A DNA stretch of 64,000 nucleotides. Source: Bryobacterales bacterium (GTDB lineage: Bacteria > Acidobacteriota > Terriglobia > Bryobacterales > Bryobacteraceae). The notes beneath the pieces are model-generated. The model was not told the origin of the DNA. It worked only from the letters and a program-made list of their open reading frames with translations, and did no database searches. The translations under genes and the position numbers were made by a program. Positions 1 through 10,006 of the stretch are shown piece after piece (position 1 is the first letter of the stretch; every line of letters starts with the position of its first letter). The DNA is taken from NCBI GenBank assembly GCA_003166865.1, contig PMUP01000019.1, forward strand, positions 1 to 64,000. The letters are read 5' to 3'.

Positions 1-2424
1 AAGACGTACTCTCCGGAGAACAATGGTTTTGAAGGTCAGTATTTACCCCTATCCGTCGCGACAGTCCAAAATTCATTGGCGCAGACCGTACGGCTCAACC
101 TGGACGACACCGTCACGCCCACTCTATTGCTGCATTTCGGCGCGGGCCTGCTGCACACCACCAATCCTTCGGTCACCCCCACCTTCAGCGGCGCCTCCTC
201 GCTGTACCCGGATGGCGTTCCTTTCCCATCGAAGAACTTCCCCTATTTAGCAGGGCTGGACGCTTCCGCCTTTGTCTTTCCCGGCTTCACTGGTGGCGGC
301 GGATTCCCCACCAGCAATACAGCCTCGTTCTTTGAAGCGCCGTTCGAGGAGGATGTTAAGCCGACCTTTAACGCCAGCGCGACCTGGATCAAGGGCAACC
401 ATACCTTCAAGCTGGGGGCGACGGCGATGTTTGAGGGCATCCCGACAGTGACCAGCAGCCGCGCTAATGGAGAATTTACATTCAGCCAGCAACAGACAGC
501 CGATCCGGCGCAATTCGGCCAGCCTTATTCGAATTACGCCAGTAGCGGACTTGGCTATGCCAGCTTCCTTCTGGGCGCGGCCCAAAGCCTGGATGTCGCC
601 CCGGCCTCGGAGGGCACGCGGCTGGGCATGCATTCGTATGCGCTGTATCTGCAGGATAGTTGGAAAGTCACTCACACACTGACGGTCGAGCTCGGACTGC
701 GCTGGGATTACGCGACCCAATGGTCGGAAGAACACGGCCGTATGCAGAATGCCGACTTCAGCCTGCCTAACCCGACCATCGGCGGACGGCTTGGCGGAGT
801 GGAATACGGGGCAACTTGCCACTGCACCTTCGCCCCGGCCTATCCGTTTTCCATCGGACCTCACCTGGGAGTGGCCTGGCAGATCACGCCCAAGACCGTG
901 TTCCGCGCCGGCGCCGCCATCACTTATGCGGCTGGGTCGGATCAGGCAGGATTAAACGTCAGCGTCCCGGACTTCCTTGGGCTGAATCCCGCGGGGTACG
1001 GATTGCCCGCTGCTATTCTAAAGAACGGAGACCCGTTCGCTCCAGGCAACGTTTACGGGAATCCGGCGCTCACGTTTAGTACGTTCCAAACTACGCAAGA
1101 GTACCCGGCGCAAGCCGCTCCCGGCGTGATCCCTCCGAGCTCGCCGTTCATCTCGATCGCTTCAAACGCCGGCCGCCTTCCCCGAGTCTTTCAATGGAGC
1201 ATCGGCTTCCAGCGCGAGCTTGCACGCAACATGGTGGTGGAAGCCGCCTACGTGGGCAATCGCGGCGCATGGTGGACCGCGCCCCTGCTTTCCCAATTGA
1301 ATTACAACGGCATCACGCCACAGGAATTGCAATCGAAATACGGGCTCAATGTCGCAAATCCGGCTGACGCATCTCTTTTGCTAACGCCGATTAGCTCTCC
1401 CAGCGTCACGGCCCGCTTCCCGGGTTTGGCAAATCCAAATAGCGTCTACCCGGGTTTCCCCGGTGGTGAACCCCTGATCGCGGCGCTGGTGCCATTTCCG
1501 CAGTGGTATGGTGGGATCCCGCCATTCCTGGGACCGCCCATGGGAGACACCTGGTACGATTCGCTGCAGGTGAAGTTTACCAAGCGTTATTCGCATGGGC
1601 TGACCATGCAGGCCGCTTACACCTTCCAGAAGGAACTGACCAACGGCGTCAACTCCAATACTTCCTATCTCACGCCCGACGCCCCGCTCATCAACGACGT
1701 GTTCAATCCCGCGCTGGACAAGCAGATTTCCGGCTTCGATATTCCACAGGAGTTGATCATTTCGTTCAGCTACACAACCCCCAAGATCGCCGCCGAGAAC
1801 GGTGGCATGAAGGCGGTTTCGTGGTTCGCGCGCGACTGGACCATCAGCGGGCTGCTGCGTTACCAGAGCGGCGTGTTGATCCGGACACCACCGTCCAACA
1901 ATAATCTTCTTACCGACTTGGGCATCGGACCAGCCAACAACCCCGCGCTGTGGGGCGGCGGCACGACGTTCCAAAACGAAGTGCCTGGCGTGCCCTTGTT
2001 CCTGGTGAATCCAAATTCCCATTTCGATCCGACACAGCAACTGGTGCTGAATCCGGCTGCCTGGACGGATGCGCCGGCCGGGACGTTTGGCTATACGTCG
2101 CCCTACCTCAACAACTTTCGCTGGCAACGCCAACCGGCCGAGTCAATGGGCTTCGGTCGCATTTTCCGCATCAAGGAGAGCATGCAGCTCCAGGTACGCG
2201 TAGAGTTCCAGAATATCTTTAACCGGCTATTCTACTCCGTGCCAGCTGATGGAGTCGGAATATTCGGCCTTCCGTCCACCACTCCGGAAACCGGGGCGTC
2301 TCGCAGCAACACCCTCGGTGGCCAGACCGGTCTCTTGTCGAGCGGCTACGGGTTCGTCAACTGGGTGGAGGGCGCTGGCGCCCAGCCCAGGAGCGGTCAA
2401 TTGGTAGCGCGCTTCACGTTCTAA
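1..2424 (+). CDS. TonB-dependent receptor, Oar-like, C-terminal part (5' end outside window)
   Basis: Frame 1 is open from base 1 (KTYSPENNGFEGQYLPLSVATVQNSLAQT...) into the 782 aa ORF; beta-barrel-like repeats, 'YVGNRGAWW', C-terminal 'GQLVARFTF'. The TTG at 76 is probably not the true start. Confidence 0.85.
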   Translation, partial: KTYSPENNGFEGQYLPLSVATVQNSLAQTVRLNLDDTVTPTLLLHFGAGLLHTTNPSVTPTFSGASSLYPDGVPFPSKNFPYLAGLDASAFVFPGFTGGGGFPTSNTASFFEAPFEEDVKPTFNASATWIKGNHTFKLGATAMFEGIPTVTSSRANGEFTFSQQQTADPAQFGQPYSNYASSGLGYASFLLGAAQSLDVAPASEGTRLGMHSYALYLQDSWKVTHTLTVELGLRWDYATQWSEEHGRMQNADFSLPNPTIGGRLGGVEYGATCHCTFAPAYPFSIGPHLGVAWQITPKTVFRAGAAITYAAGSDQAGLNVSVPDFLGLNPAGYGLPAAILKNGDPFAPGNVYGNPALTFSTFQTTQEYPAQAAPGVIPPSSPFISIASNAGRLPRVFQWSIGFQRELARNMVVEAAYVGNRGAWWTAPLLSQLNYNGITPQELQSKYGLNVANPADASLLLTPISSPSVTARFPGLANPNSVYPGFPGGEPLIAALVPFPQWYGGIPPFLGPPMGDTWYDSLQVKFTKRYSHGLTMQAAYTFQKELTNGVNSNTSYLTPDAPLINDVFNPALDKQISGFDIPQELIISFSYTTPKIAAENGGMKAVSWFARDWTISGLLRYQSGVLIRTPPSNNNLLTDLGIGPANNPALWGGGTTFQNEVPGVPLFLVNPNSHFDPTQQLVLNPAAWTDAPAGTFGYTSPYLNNFRWQRQPAESMGFGRIFRIKESMQLQVRVEFQNIFNRLFYSVPADGVGIFGLPSTTPETGASRSNTLGGQTGLLSSGYGFVNWVEGAGAQPRSGQLVARFTF

Positions 2425-2448
2425 GGCGCGGCATTCCGTATCACAGAG

Positions 2449-2478
2449 CGGCCAGGAGGCAAACAGCCTTCCTGGCCG
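2449..2478 (+). terminator. Rho-independent terminator-like hairpin
   Basis: CGGCCAGGaGGC-aaaca-GCCttCCTGGCCG followed by TTTCT, just 3' of the receptor gene. Confidence 0.7.
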
Positions 2479-2498
2479 TTTCTCATTGTGGTCGCCCG

Positions 2499-4022
2499 CT
2501 ACTTGCGAACAGCGGGCACCGAGGCACGGACGGCGCGCTCAAACGCCCAGCCACGAATGTGGTTGATCTGTTCCTTCATGGTGCGCGAGAGCGGGACGAT
2601 GCGCACCGCGGTGAGGATGAGATCCTGCTCGGTGATTTTCCGATCGGCCAGCCGCGCCTTGGTGAGCGCCGATACCACGCACTGCTCGATTTCAGCGCCG
2701 GTCCATCCGACTGTGAATTCCGTGAACTGCGCGATGTTGAAGCTGCTGATGTCCACGCCGCGCCGCGTCAGATGGATCTTGAAGATTGCGATCTGTTCTT
2801 CTTCGGATGGCAGGTCGACGAAGAACACTTCATCGAAGCGGCCTTTACGGATCATTTCTGCAGGCAATCGATCAATCCGGTTGGAGGTGGCGGCAACGAA
2901 CAGGCCACGGGTCTTCTCCTGCATCCAGGTAAGGAAAAACCCGAAGATGCGTCCCGACTCGCCGCCGGTCTCGGTCGACGTGATGCCCATCTCGATTTCG
3001 TCGAACCAGAGCACGGCGGGCGCCATGTCTTCCATCATCTTGCAGGCTGCCACGAACGCGCCTTCGGGCCTGCCGTGGCGTCCCGAAAAGATCTCGATCA
3101 TGTCCACGCGATAGAGCGGAAGCTTGAACTGATGGGCGATGGCCTTCACCGAAAGGCTTTTGCCGCAACCCGGAATGCCCATCAGGAGCAGGCCCTTGGG
3201 CACGATCTCGGCGTCCAGGCTATCGCGCATTTCGAACAACTTGCTTCGCTCGAGCAGCCAGGTCTTCAGGCCCTCCAGGCCACCGACGTCGCCGAGATTC
3301 GTTCCATCGGCGATGTACTCGACGACGCCGCTGCGATTCACCAGTAGCCGTTTCTCTTCGAGCAGCGCCGGCAGAGCTTCCGGGCCCAGGCCGCGGCCCG
3401 AGGCGAACGCGCGCCGCAATGCATAACGAGCTTCGTCGAGAGTGAGCCCCTGGAGAGCGCGCGCCACGGGGTACAGAATTTCGAGGCTTGTGCCGGGCGT
3501 TTCCTCGCGCAGAAAATCGAACAGCTCGACCATGTCGGGCGGCCGGAGCTCGAGAAATATGATGCTGCGCTCCAGTTCTTCGGGAATGAACTGAACGGCC
3601 GAGCTGATGACGACGAACTTCCGCTGATCGACGCCGGCGTCGTACACATCGCGCAAGCGGCGGCGGATTTCGGGCGATTCGCGCAGCGGCTCGTGAAAGT
3701 CCTTCAGGTGGAAGATGGCCGAGCCTTCATGGGCAAGGATAAAGTCCAGCGCGGCTCGAGGCGATTCGGTGGCGGAAAAGGAGGCCTCTTCGCCTTGGCG
3801 GCGCATGCCCTCAGTCAAACTCCAGGTCCAGACTGGAAGCGGCGTGGACGTAAGCGGCCCTCTGGCCACTTCGCTCAAGATGCGGACCACGCGCTGCTCC
3901 TCGGCCGAACGGATGTAGGTCAGCGGGCGCCCGGATTCGAGGATCTCTCGAACCGTTTTGGCCGCGCGGCTCTCCGCCGGCTGGGTAACCTGATGGTTCA
4001 GCGTGGGGCTTTCCAATGTCAC
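2499..4022 (-). CDS. AAA+ ATPase, Ycf46-like
   Basis: Walker A GIPGCGKS, Walker B AVLWFDEIE, AAA second region of homology ATSNRIDRLPAEMIRKGRFDE. Confidence 0.85.
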   Translation of the reverse strand: MTLESPTLNHQVTQPAESRAAKTVREILESGRPLTYIRSAEEQRVVRILSEVARGPLTSTPLPVWTWSLTEGMRRQGEEASFSATESPRAALDFILAHEGSAIFHLKDFHEPLRESPEIRRRLRDVYDAGVDQRKFVVISSAVQFIPEELERSIIFLELRPPDMVELFDFLREETPGTSLEILYPVARALQGLTLDEARYALRRAFASGRGLGPEALPALLEEKRLLVNRSGVVEYIADGTNLGDVGGLEGLKTWLLERSKLFEMRDSLDAEIVPKGLLLMGIPGCGKSLSVKAIAHQFKLPLYRVDMIEIFSGRHGRPEGAFVAACKMMEDMAPAVLWFDEIEMGITSTETGGESGRIFGFFLTWMQEKTRGLFVAATSNRIDRLPAEMIRKGRFDEVFFVDLPSEEEQIAIFKIHLTRRGVDISSFNIAQFTEFTVGWTGAEIEQCVVSALTKARLADRKITEQDLILTAVRIVPLSRTMKEQINHIRGWAFERAVRASVPAVRK

Positions 4023-4091
4023 TACTAGTTTAGACGGTGGAACGGATCAAAAAGTCCGAGGGCGCGATCTGATAACATTCACACAATCCAT

Positions 4092-5381
4092 ATGAAACAG
4101 TTTGTTTTCGCAGTCGCTGTGCTTGCGTGCTCATCGGCCCAGGCGCAGACGACCGCGGCCGTTCCCTATAAGCCGAAGCCCGCGTTTCCTGGCCAGACCG
4201 AGGCGCCTCCTCCGGCGCAAGCATCCGGGCCTCTTGAGATCCGAACTATCACCAACCGGCTGAACGCTCCGTGGTCGCTGGCGTTTCTGCCGGACGGCAA
4301 TTTCCTGGTGACCGAGGGCGTGGGAAGCATGCGAATCGTGCGGCCGGACGGCTGGGTTTCGGCCCCCATCGCGGGAGTGCCGGGCGTGAAGGTGATAGCC
4401 GCGCAAGGTCTGCACGACGTCCTGCTCGACCCCGACTTCACGAAGAATCGGCTGCTCTACATCACTTATTTCGCGCCGCCGCGTGGCGAGGACCCGGCGA
4501 TTTGGCCGACCGAGTTTTTCTACGAGCAGGTCTGGACCAAATCGCTGGCCGAGCGCCGGACGATGTCGATTGGAATCGAGCGCGTGGGACGGGCGCGATT
4601 GAGCGACGACAACAAGCGCTTGGAGGATTTTCGGGTTCTGATCGACGGCGGAGGCGAGCGCAGGATTGTTCTTGCGCCGGATGGCACGCTGCTGGTCACG
4701 GGCGCCGATCGTTTCCGCTTTTATGACTCAGATTTAGACGGCGTGGAGCATGATTTCACGGATAATCCAGATATTCGGCGTAATTTCTCGGGGCGCGTGA
4801 TCCGAATTAATCGCGATGGGTCCATTCCGAAGGATAATCCGTGGCTTAATCGCGCCACTGTGCTGCCGGAGACGTTCGCGCACGGGCTGCGCGATCCCGA
4901 AGGGGCGGCGATCAATCCAGCGACGGGTGAGTTGTGGGCCACCGATCACGGACCGCAGGGCGGCGACGAAATCAACATCATCCGCGCGGGGCGCGATTAC
5001 GGGTGGCCGGACATTTCTTGGGGAACGCAGTACGACGCGCGGCGCACCGACGGTCGCAAGAACGTGCCGGTGGGGAACGGCCTGCATAGCATGAAGGGCG
5101 TGGAGGAGCCCGTGTACTTTTGGGTGCCGTCGATCGCGCCGTCGGGCATGATGTTCTACACCGGTGACTTATTTCCGGAATGGAAGGGCAACGTGTTTGT
5201 CGGCGCGCTGGCGGGGCAGCACTTAGCGCGGCTGGTGTTGAATGGCGAGCGCGTGGTGGCGGAAGAGAGCTTGCTGACCGATTTCAAGCAGCGCATTCGG
5301 GACGTGCGACAGGGTCCGGATGGCGCGGTGTATTTGTTGACGACCGGCGGCGGATTGGTGAAGCTGACGCCGAAGAAGTGA
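4092..5381 (+). CDS. PQQ-dependent sugar dehydrogenase (glucose/sorbosone dehydrogenase family)
   Basis: NRLNAPWSLAFLPDGNFLVTEG, HGLRDPEGAAINPATGELWATDHGPQGGDEINII, signal peptide. Confidence 0.9.
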   Translation: MKQFVFAVAVLACSSAQAQTTAAVPYKPKPAFPGQTEAPPPAQASGPLEIRTITNRLNAPWSLAFLPDGNFLVTEGVGSMRIVRPDGWVSAPIAGVPGVKVIAAQGLHDVLLDPDFTKNRLLYITYFAPPRGEDPAIWPTEFFYEQVWTKSLAERRTMSIGIERVGRARLSDDNKRLEDFRVLIDGGGERRIVLAPDGTLLVTGADRFRFYDSDLDGVEHDFTDNPDIRRNFSGRVIRINRDGSIPKDNPWLNRATVLPETFAHGLRDPEGAAINPATGELWATDHGPQGGDEINIIRAGRDYGWPDISWGTQYDARRTDGRKNVPVGNGLHSMKGVEEPVYFWVPSIAPSGMMFYTGDLFPEWKGNVFVGALAGQHLARLVLNGERVVAEESLLTDFKQRIRDVRQGPDGAVYLLTTGGGLVKLTPKK

Positions 5382-5398
5382 CGAGATAAGATAGATCA

Positions 5399-5947
5399 AT
5401 GCAAACCACTCGCAGGCTATGGCTGTCCCAGTGCGTCGGCATCGTCGCACTGGCTGACATCGCCGCGGCTCAGCAGCACGCGCATGAAGCGGTGCAATCG
5501 TCCACTCCGCCACCGTTCCGAACGCTGGATCCGGCAACGGCCGCGGAGATCGACGCGATCACATCCCAGATTGTGCCTTCAACCGATGGTCCGGGCGCGC
5601 GTGAAGCCGGCGTCATCTATTTCATCGATCGCGCGCTCTCTACGTTCGACGTGGACAAGCGCGAGGCCTATCGCACGGGCATGGCCGCCGTACAGAAGAA
5701 GCGCCAGGAACTTTTTCCCGGCTCGACCAAGATCGCCGCGCTGACGAACGAACAGCAGATCCAATTGGTCCAAGGTATCGAAGCCACTGACTTTTTCGAG
5801 CTGCTGCGCACGCACACACTCTACGGCTTCCTCGGCAATCCCAGCTACGGTGGCAATCGCGATCACATCGGGTGGAAGCTGATTGGTTTTGAAGATCGTA
5901 TGGTGTTTCAACCGCCGTTTGGGTATTACGACGGAGAACAGAAGTGA
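5399..5947 (+). CDS. Gluconate 2-dehydrogenase subunit 3 family protein
   Basis: FRTLDPATAAEIDAITSQIVPSTDGPGAREAGVIYFID, NPSYGGNRDHIGWKLIGF; overlaps the downstream GMC gene. Confidence 0.85.
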   Translation: MQTTRRLWLSQCVGIVALADIAAAQQHAHEAVQSSTPPPFRTLDPATAAEIDAITSQIVPSTDGPGAREAGVIYFIDRALSTFDVDKREAYRTGMAAVQKKRQELFPGSTKIAALTNEQQIQLVQGIEATDFFELLRTHTLYGFLGNPSYGGNRDHIGWKLIGFEDRMVFQPPFGYYDGEQK

Positions 5948-7590
5948 GCGCGACGTTTCGGCCTTCGGATGTGGTGGATTTTCTCGTCATCGGCGCGGGC
6001 GCCGCCGGTGGCGTGATGGCGAAAGAGCTGTCGACGGCCGGATTCCGTGTCGTCGTCTTGGAGCAGGGTCCTTATCTCACCGAGAAAGATTACCGGCACG
6101 ATGAGATCCGGTACACCTACCAGGCCGGTCTCACCAACGATACAAAAGTGCAACCGATCACATATCGGAAGAATGAATCCGAGCCCGCCAAGTTGGCCAA
6201 AGCCATCATGTACGGGCGGCAGGTAGGCGGCGGAAGCGTCCACTTCACCGCCAACTACTGGCGGTTTCACGAAAGTGATTTCGAAGAGCGCAGCCAGTTC
6301 GGCGAAGTTCCGGGCGCTGGGCTCGCCGATTGGCCGATCAAGTACGCCGACCTCGAACCTTACTACACGAAGGCCGAATACGATCTAGGGATCTCCGGAT
6401 TAGGCGGGGCGAATCCGTTTGAGGGGCCGCGATCGAAGCCGTATCCGCTGCCGCCGATGCCGGTGAAATCGTCCGGCGTGTTATTCGATCGGGCGACGAA
6501 AAAGCTGGGGCTGCATCCGTATCCGGCGCCAATGGCGATTTTGTCGCAACCCTACCAGGGCCGCGCGGCCTGCGTCAATTGCGGCTTCTGCGAATATTTC
6601 GGCTGCGAGGTGCGGGCGAAATCGAGCACGCTGGTTTCGGTGATCCCCGTCGCCGAGAAGACCGGGAAATGCGAAATTCGTCCAAACTCTTACGTGCGCA
6701 AGATAGAAACCGATGTGCAGGGGCGCGCGACGGGCGCGGTCTATTTCGACGCCAATCGCCGCGAGATTTTCCAGCGGGCAAAAGCTGTCGTAGTGTGCGC
6801 CAACGGCGCTGAAACCGCGCGATTGCTGTTGATCTCAAAATCGAAGCGCTTCCCGGATGGTCTCGCGAACTCGAGCGGCCTGGTGGGCAAGTACCTGATG
6901 TGGGACACCGGCGGCCTCGCGATGGGGCTGTTCGAACATCCTTTGAACGAGTACAAAGGCATTCAGGTGACGCGCGTCATCCACGATTATTACAAGGCGG
7001 ACCCCAAGCGTGGATTCTACGGCGGCGCGGGTCTCGATGCTCGCTTTAACTATTACCCGGCCAATTTCGCGCTACAAGGCATGCCACCGGACGCCCCGAA
7101 GTGGGGCGCCGAGTACAAGAAGATGCTGAGTACGTATTTCACGCACACCATGACCGTACTGTCGCACTCCAGTTCCCTGCCCCAATTGCGAAACAGCATT
7201 TCGCTGGATACTGATGTGAAAGACTCCTGGGGATTGCCCGCCATGCGCGTAACGTTCGATTTCCATCCCGACGACGTTGCGACGCTGAAGTGGGCCCTCG
7301 CAAAGCAATTGGAAATTCTGGAGGCGGCCGGGGCCAAAAAGACCTGGGCGTCGGGCACTGCGGTGGAGGAGAGCATGCCGTCGGTGCACTTGATGGGCAC
7401 GTGCCGGATGGGCAACGATCCGAAGCAGTCCGTTGTGGATCGTTATAACCGCGCGCATGATGTACCGAATCTGCTGATCGTGGATGGCAGCAGTTTCGTC
7501 ACCGCGGCGCGGCAACAGCCGACAGCCACGATCCAAGCGCTGGCTTATCGGGGTGCTGACTTTGCGATTCAGGCCGCGAAGAAGGCGTGA
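5944..7590 (+). CDS. GMC-family oxidoreductase (gluconate 2-dehydrogenase large-subunit type)
   Basis: FAD-binding GAGAAGGVMAKELSTAGFRVVVLEQG, C-terminal HLMGTCRMGNDPKQSVVD. Confidence 0.9.
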   Translation: MSATFRPSDVVDFLVIGAGAAGGVMAKELSTAGFRVVVLEQGPYLTEKDYRHDEIRYTYQAGLTNDTKVQPITYRKNESEPAKLAKAIMYGRQVGGGSVHFTANYWRFHESDFEERSQFGEVPGAGLADWPIKYADLEPYYTKAEYDLGISGLGGANPFEGPRSKPYPLPPMPVKSSGVLFDRATKKLGLHPYPAPMAILSQPYQGRAACVNCGFCEYFGCEVRAKSSTLVSVIPVAEKTGKCEIRPNSYVRKIETDVQGRATGAVYFDANRREIFQRAKAVVVCANGAETARLLLISKSKRFPDGLANSSGLVGKYLMWDTGGLAMGLFEHPLNEYKGIQVTRVIHDYYKADPKRGFYGGAGLDARFNYYPANFALQGMPPDAPKWGAEYKKMLSTYFTHTMTVLSHSSSLPQLRNSISLDTDVKDSWGLPAMRVTFDFHPDDVATLKWALAKQLEILEAAGAKKTWASGTAVEESMPSVHLMGTCRMGNDPKQSVVDRYNRAHDVPNLLIVDGSSFVTAARQQPTATIQALAYRGADFAIQAAKKA

Positions 7591-7597
7591 TTCGGCG

Positions 7598-8407
7598 CTA
7601 GCTCAGGCTCTCGGCGCTGTATCGGGCGATCAAACCGGTGCGGACGGCGTGATGGTAGATGTAGCTGAAAAACCAGCTCGCGAGCAGGAGGAACACCAGG
7701 TCAAGCGCGGTTCCCCACAACAACGCATAAGGCGAGCCGGGGCGCTTTAGTACCATGCTGCGCAAGTTTTCGAACACATAGGATGGCGGCAGCAGGCGCG
7801 ACAGATATCGCATCCAAGCCGGCAGAGTGGAAAGCGGATAGAAGACGCCGACGAGTGGCGAGATTAGCGCGGGAATCGGCCAGATGAGCCACTCCGAAGC
7901 TGGACCAAGGCGCAACACGATGCCGCAGCCGATCACGCCGAGCGCGATACCAAACAGGAACAACACCAGCAGATACGGAATCAACAGTAGTCCGTAGACA
8001 AAGAACGACAGGCCGAACACTGCGGTGGCAAGCACCAGCATGACAATCAAGCCGACCGAGCTGGTGGCAATGCTTGAAAGCACCAAGCCACCGACGTATT
8101 CGGAAATGGAAAGCGGCGTCGCGAAAATGTTCAGGAAATTGCGCGACCACACGTCCTCGAAGAACGCCATGGTGACGCCTTGCATCACGCGAGCAAAGAA
8201 ATCCCATAGCAGAACCGCGCCGAGCAGCGACGGCACGAAGTTGAAGCCCGAACCGCTTACGGCGTTCAGGTATTTGGTGATGAAGCCCCAGGTCACCATG
8301 TCGATCGCCACCCAGGCAAACAGCGGCAACACGCGCGCCGGACTTCCTTGAATCAAGTAAAACTGCCGGAGCACAATCGCGAAAGTCCGCCGTAGGGAGA
8401 CCATCAT
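7598..8407 (-). CDS. ABC-2 type transporter permease
   Basis: 269 aa hydrophobic protein with 'PLVGVFYPLSTLPAWMRYLSRLLPPSYVFENLR'; adjacent ATPase. Confidence 0.85.
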   Translation of the reverse strand: MMVSLRRTFAIVLRQFYLIQGSPARVLPLFAWVAIDMVTWGFITKYLNAVSGSGFNFVPSLLGAVLLWDFFARVMQGVTMAFFEDVWSRNFLNIFATPLSISEYVGGLVLSSIATSSVGLIVMLVLATAVFGLSFFVYGLLLIPYLLVLFLFGIALGVIGCGIVLRLGPASEWLIWPIPALISPLVGVFYPLSTLPAWMRYLSRLLPPSYVFENLRSMVLKRPGSPYALLWGTALDLVFLLLASWFFSYIYHHAVRTGLIARYSAESLS

Positions 8408-8422
8408 TTACGCGCGCTCATT

Positions 8423-9175
8423 TTATATGCGCCCCAGTGCGAGCGGTTCGCGGGCCACGGTGACGAAGAGATCTTCGAGTGTCTCTTTGCCGTGCTCGGC
8501 AGGCAAAGTTCGGGGATCGCCCGCGAGCAGAATCTTGCCGTGGGAGAGGAACAATACGCGGTCGCACACGTCCGCGACTTCATACATGTTGTGCGATGTC
8601 CACAGCACGCCGCCTTCGCCTTGCGCCGCAAATTCGCGGATCTGGAGCCGGATCTCGCGCGCCACGGAAGGATCGAGCGACGCAGTCGGCTCATCGAGCA
8701 ATAGCAATCGGGGATTGTTCAGCATGGCTTTGGCCAGCCCCACGCGGGTCTGCTCGCCGGAAGAAAGCACGCCGCATTTCATGTCGCGAAAGGCAAACAA
8801 ATCGAACTGTTCGAGCAGCGACTCAATGCGCGACGCCAGGTTCTTCACCCCGTAAATCAACCCGATAAACCGGAGATTCTGGATCACGGTGAGGTTTCCC
8901 GGCAGAGGCGCGTAGACCGCGGCGAAATTAGTGCGCGCCAGCACTTGGGAGCGCTTGGCGGCGATATCGGCGCCCTCCACCAGGATGGTGCCCGAACTGG
9001 GCTCGAGAACGCCCAGAATCATGTTGATTGTGCTGGTTTTCCCCGCGCCATTCGGGCCCAGCAGCCCGACGATCTCGTTCCGGTTCACTTCGAATGAAAC
9101 GCCGTCCACCGCGATGGTAGCGCCGTAGTGTTTCCGCAATTCACGCACGGACAAGACGGCTGGAGGCATACACAA
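8423..9175 (-). CDS. ABC transporter ATP-binding protein
   Basis: Walker A GPNGAGKTST, signature LSSGEQTRVGLAKAM, Walker B LLLLDEPTASLD. Confidence 0.92.
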   Translation of the reverse strand: MCMPPAVLSVRELRKHYGATIAVDGVSFEVNRNEIVGLLGPNGAGKTSTINMILGVLEPSSGTILVEGADIAAKRSQVLARTNFAAVYAPLPGNLTVIQNLRFIGLIYGVKNLASRIESLLEQFDLFAFRDMKCGVLSSGEQTRVGLAKAMLNNPRLLLLDEPTASLDPSVAREIRLQIREFAAQGEGGVLWTSHNMYEVADVCDRVLFLSHGKILLAGDPRTLPAEHGKETLEDLFVTVAREPLALGRI

Positions 9176-9254
9176 TCAGTGTGACACGGCGGCTCAAGAC
9201 AAGATTCTACGAAACAAATTGAGTTACTTTCGATCTAACTGCCAGGGAGAGTCT

Positions 9255-9401
9255 ATGGAACAAGGCAAAAAGTGCGCCCATCCGAGTTGTCATTGTCTAG
9301 CTAGAAAGGACAGCAACTATTGCAGCACGTATTGTGAAGGGGAGGCGCATACGGCGGACATCATCTGCAGTTGTGGCCATCCCGAATGCAAGCCGGTATA
9401 G
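9255..9401 (+). CDS. Prokaryotic metallothionein (48 aa, 8 Cys, 4 His)
   Basis: MEQGKKCAHPSCHCLARKDSNYCSTYCEGEAHTADIICSCGHPECKPV; ATG at 9255 behind AGGGAGA (the ORF-track start 9219 is upstream). Confidence 0.9.
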   Translation: MEQGKKCAHPSCHCLARKDSNYCSTYCEGEAHTADIICSCGHPECKPV

Positions 9402-9410
9402 GGATCCGTC

Positions 9411-9581
9411 ATGAGAGTCATCACGGATTTCCTATTCCTGATCCTTTTCTTCATGCTGCTGGGCGCCTGGCTGATTCTTTGGGCGGCGTTTCACATAGCG
9501 GGCGGATTGATCCACATTCTGCTCGTCATTGCGGTGATCGCGCTGATCCTGCACCTGGTGAGGGGGCGCAGCGCGGCCTGA
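9411..9581 (+). CDS. Small hydrophobic membrane protein, lmo0937/DUF5670-like (56 aa)
   Basis: MRVITDFLFLILFFMLLGAWLILWAAFHIAGGLIHILLVIAVIALILHLVRGRSAA; below the ORF-track cutoff. Confidence 0.8.
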   Translation: MRVITDFLFLILFFMLLGAWLILWAAFHIAGGLIHILLVIAVIALILHLVRGRSAA

Positions 9582-9589
9582 GCCGGGAA

Positions 9590-9961
9590 TCACGGGACGC
9601 GCTTCAAGACTAGCGTATACGGCCTCTGATTCGTTCCTTCGCGGGCGCCGCTGATCGTGATCTCATCGCCCGCAACGGCGCCTGTTGCAGTGTTCCGAAA
9701 CGGCTTGCCGCCGTTCTCGATCACTTCGGGATCGTCTTTAGCGTCGTGCAGGACGAAGAAGGAAATGTCATTGCCGTGAAGCGTTCCGTCAACGATTTTG
9801 TAGCTGCGCTCGCCAGGGCGGCCTTCAATAATGCCGGTGAAGCTGTCACCCGCAACTTGGAAGGTAAATATATTCGTTTTCCCGGTCGACCATCGGCCGC
9901 TGAGATCCGCCGCGCTGGCCAAGCAACAAAACAGTAGAGCCCCAATAAGTAGTTGTCTCAC
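9590..9961 (-). CDS. Small secreted protein, conserved hypothetical
   Basis: GTG start giving VRQLLIGALLFCCLASAADLSGRWSTGKTNIFTFQVAGDSFTG...; the longer track ORF upstream of this lacks coding character. Confidence 0.65.
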   Translation of the reverse strand: MRQLLIGALLFCCLASAADLSGRWSTGKTNIFTFQVAGDSFTGIIEGRPGERSYKIVDGTLHGNDISFFVLHDAKDDPEVIENGGKPFRNTATGAVAGDEITISGAREGTNQRPYTLVLKRVP

Positions 9962-10006
9962 GTCAAACAAGTCCGGCGATCCGGCTCGCCATCGTATTAT
10001 AAGCTC

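Noticed and set aside
1381-2133. 250 aa minus-strand ORF
   Set aside because: Antisense to the TonB-dependent receptor; typical high-GC shadow ORF.
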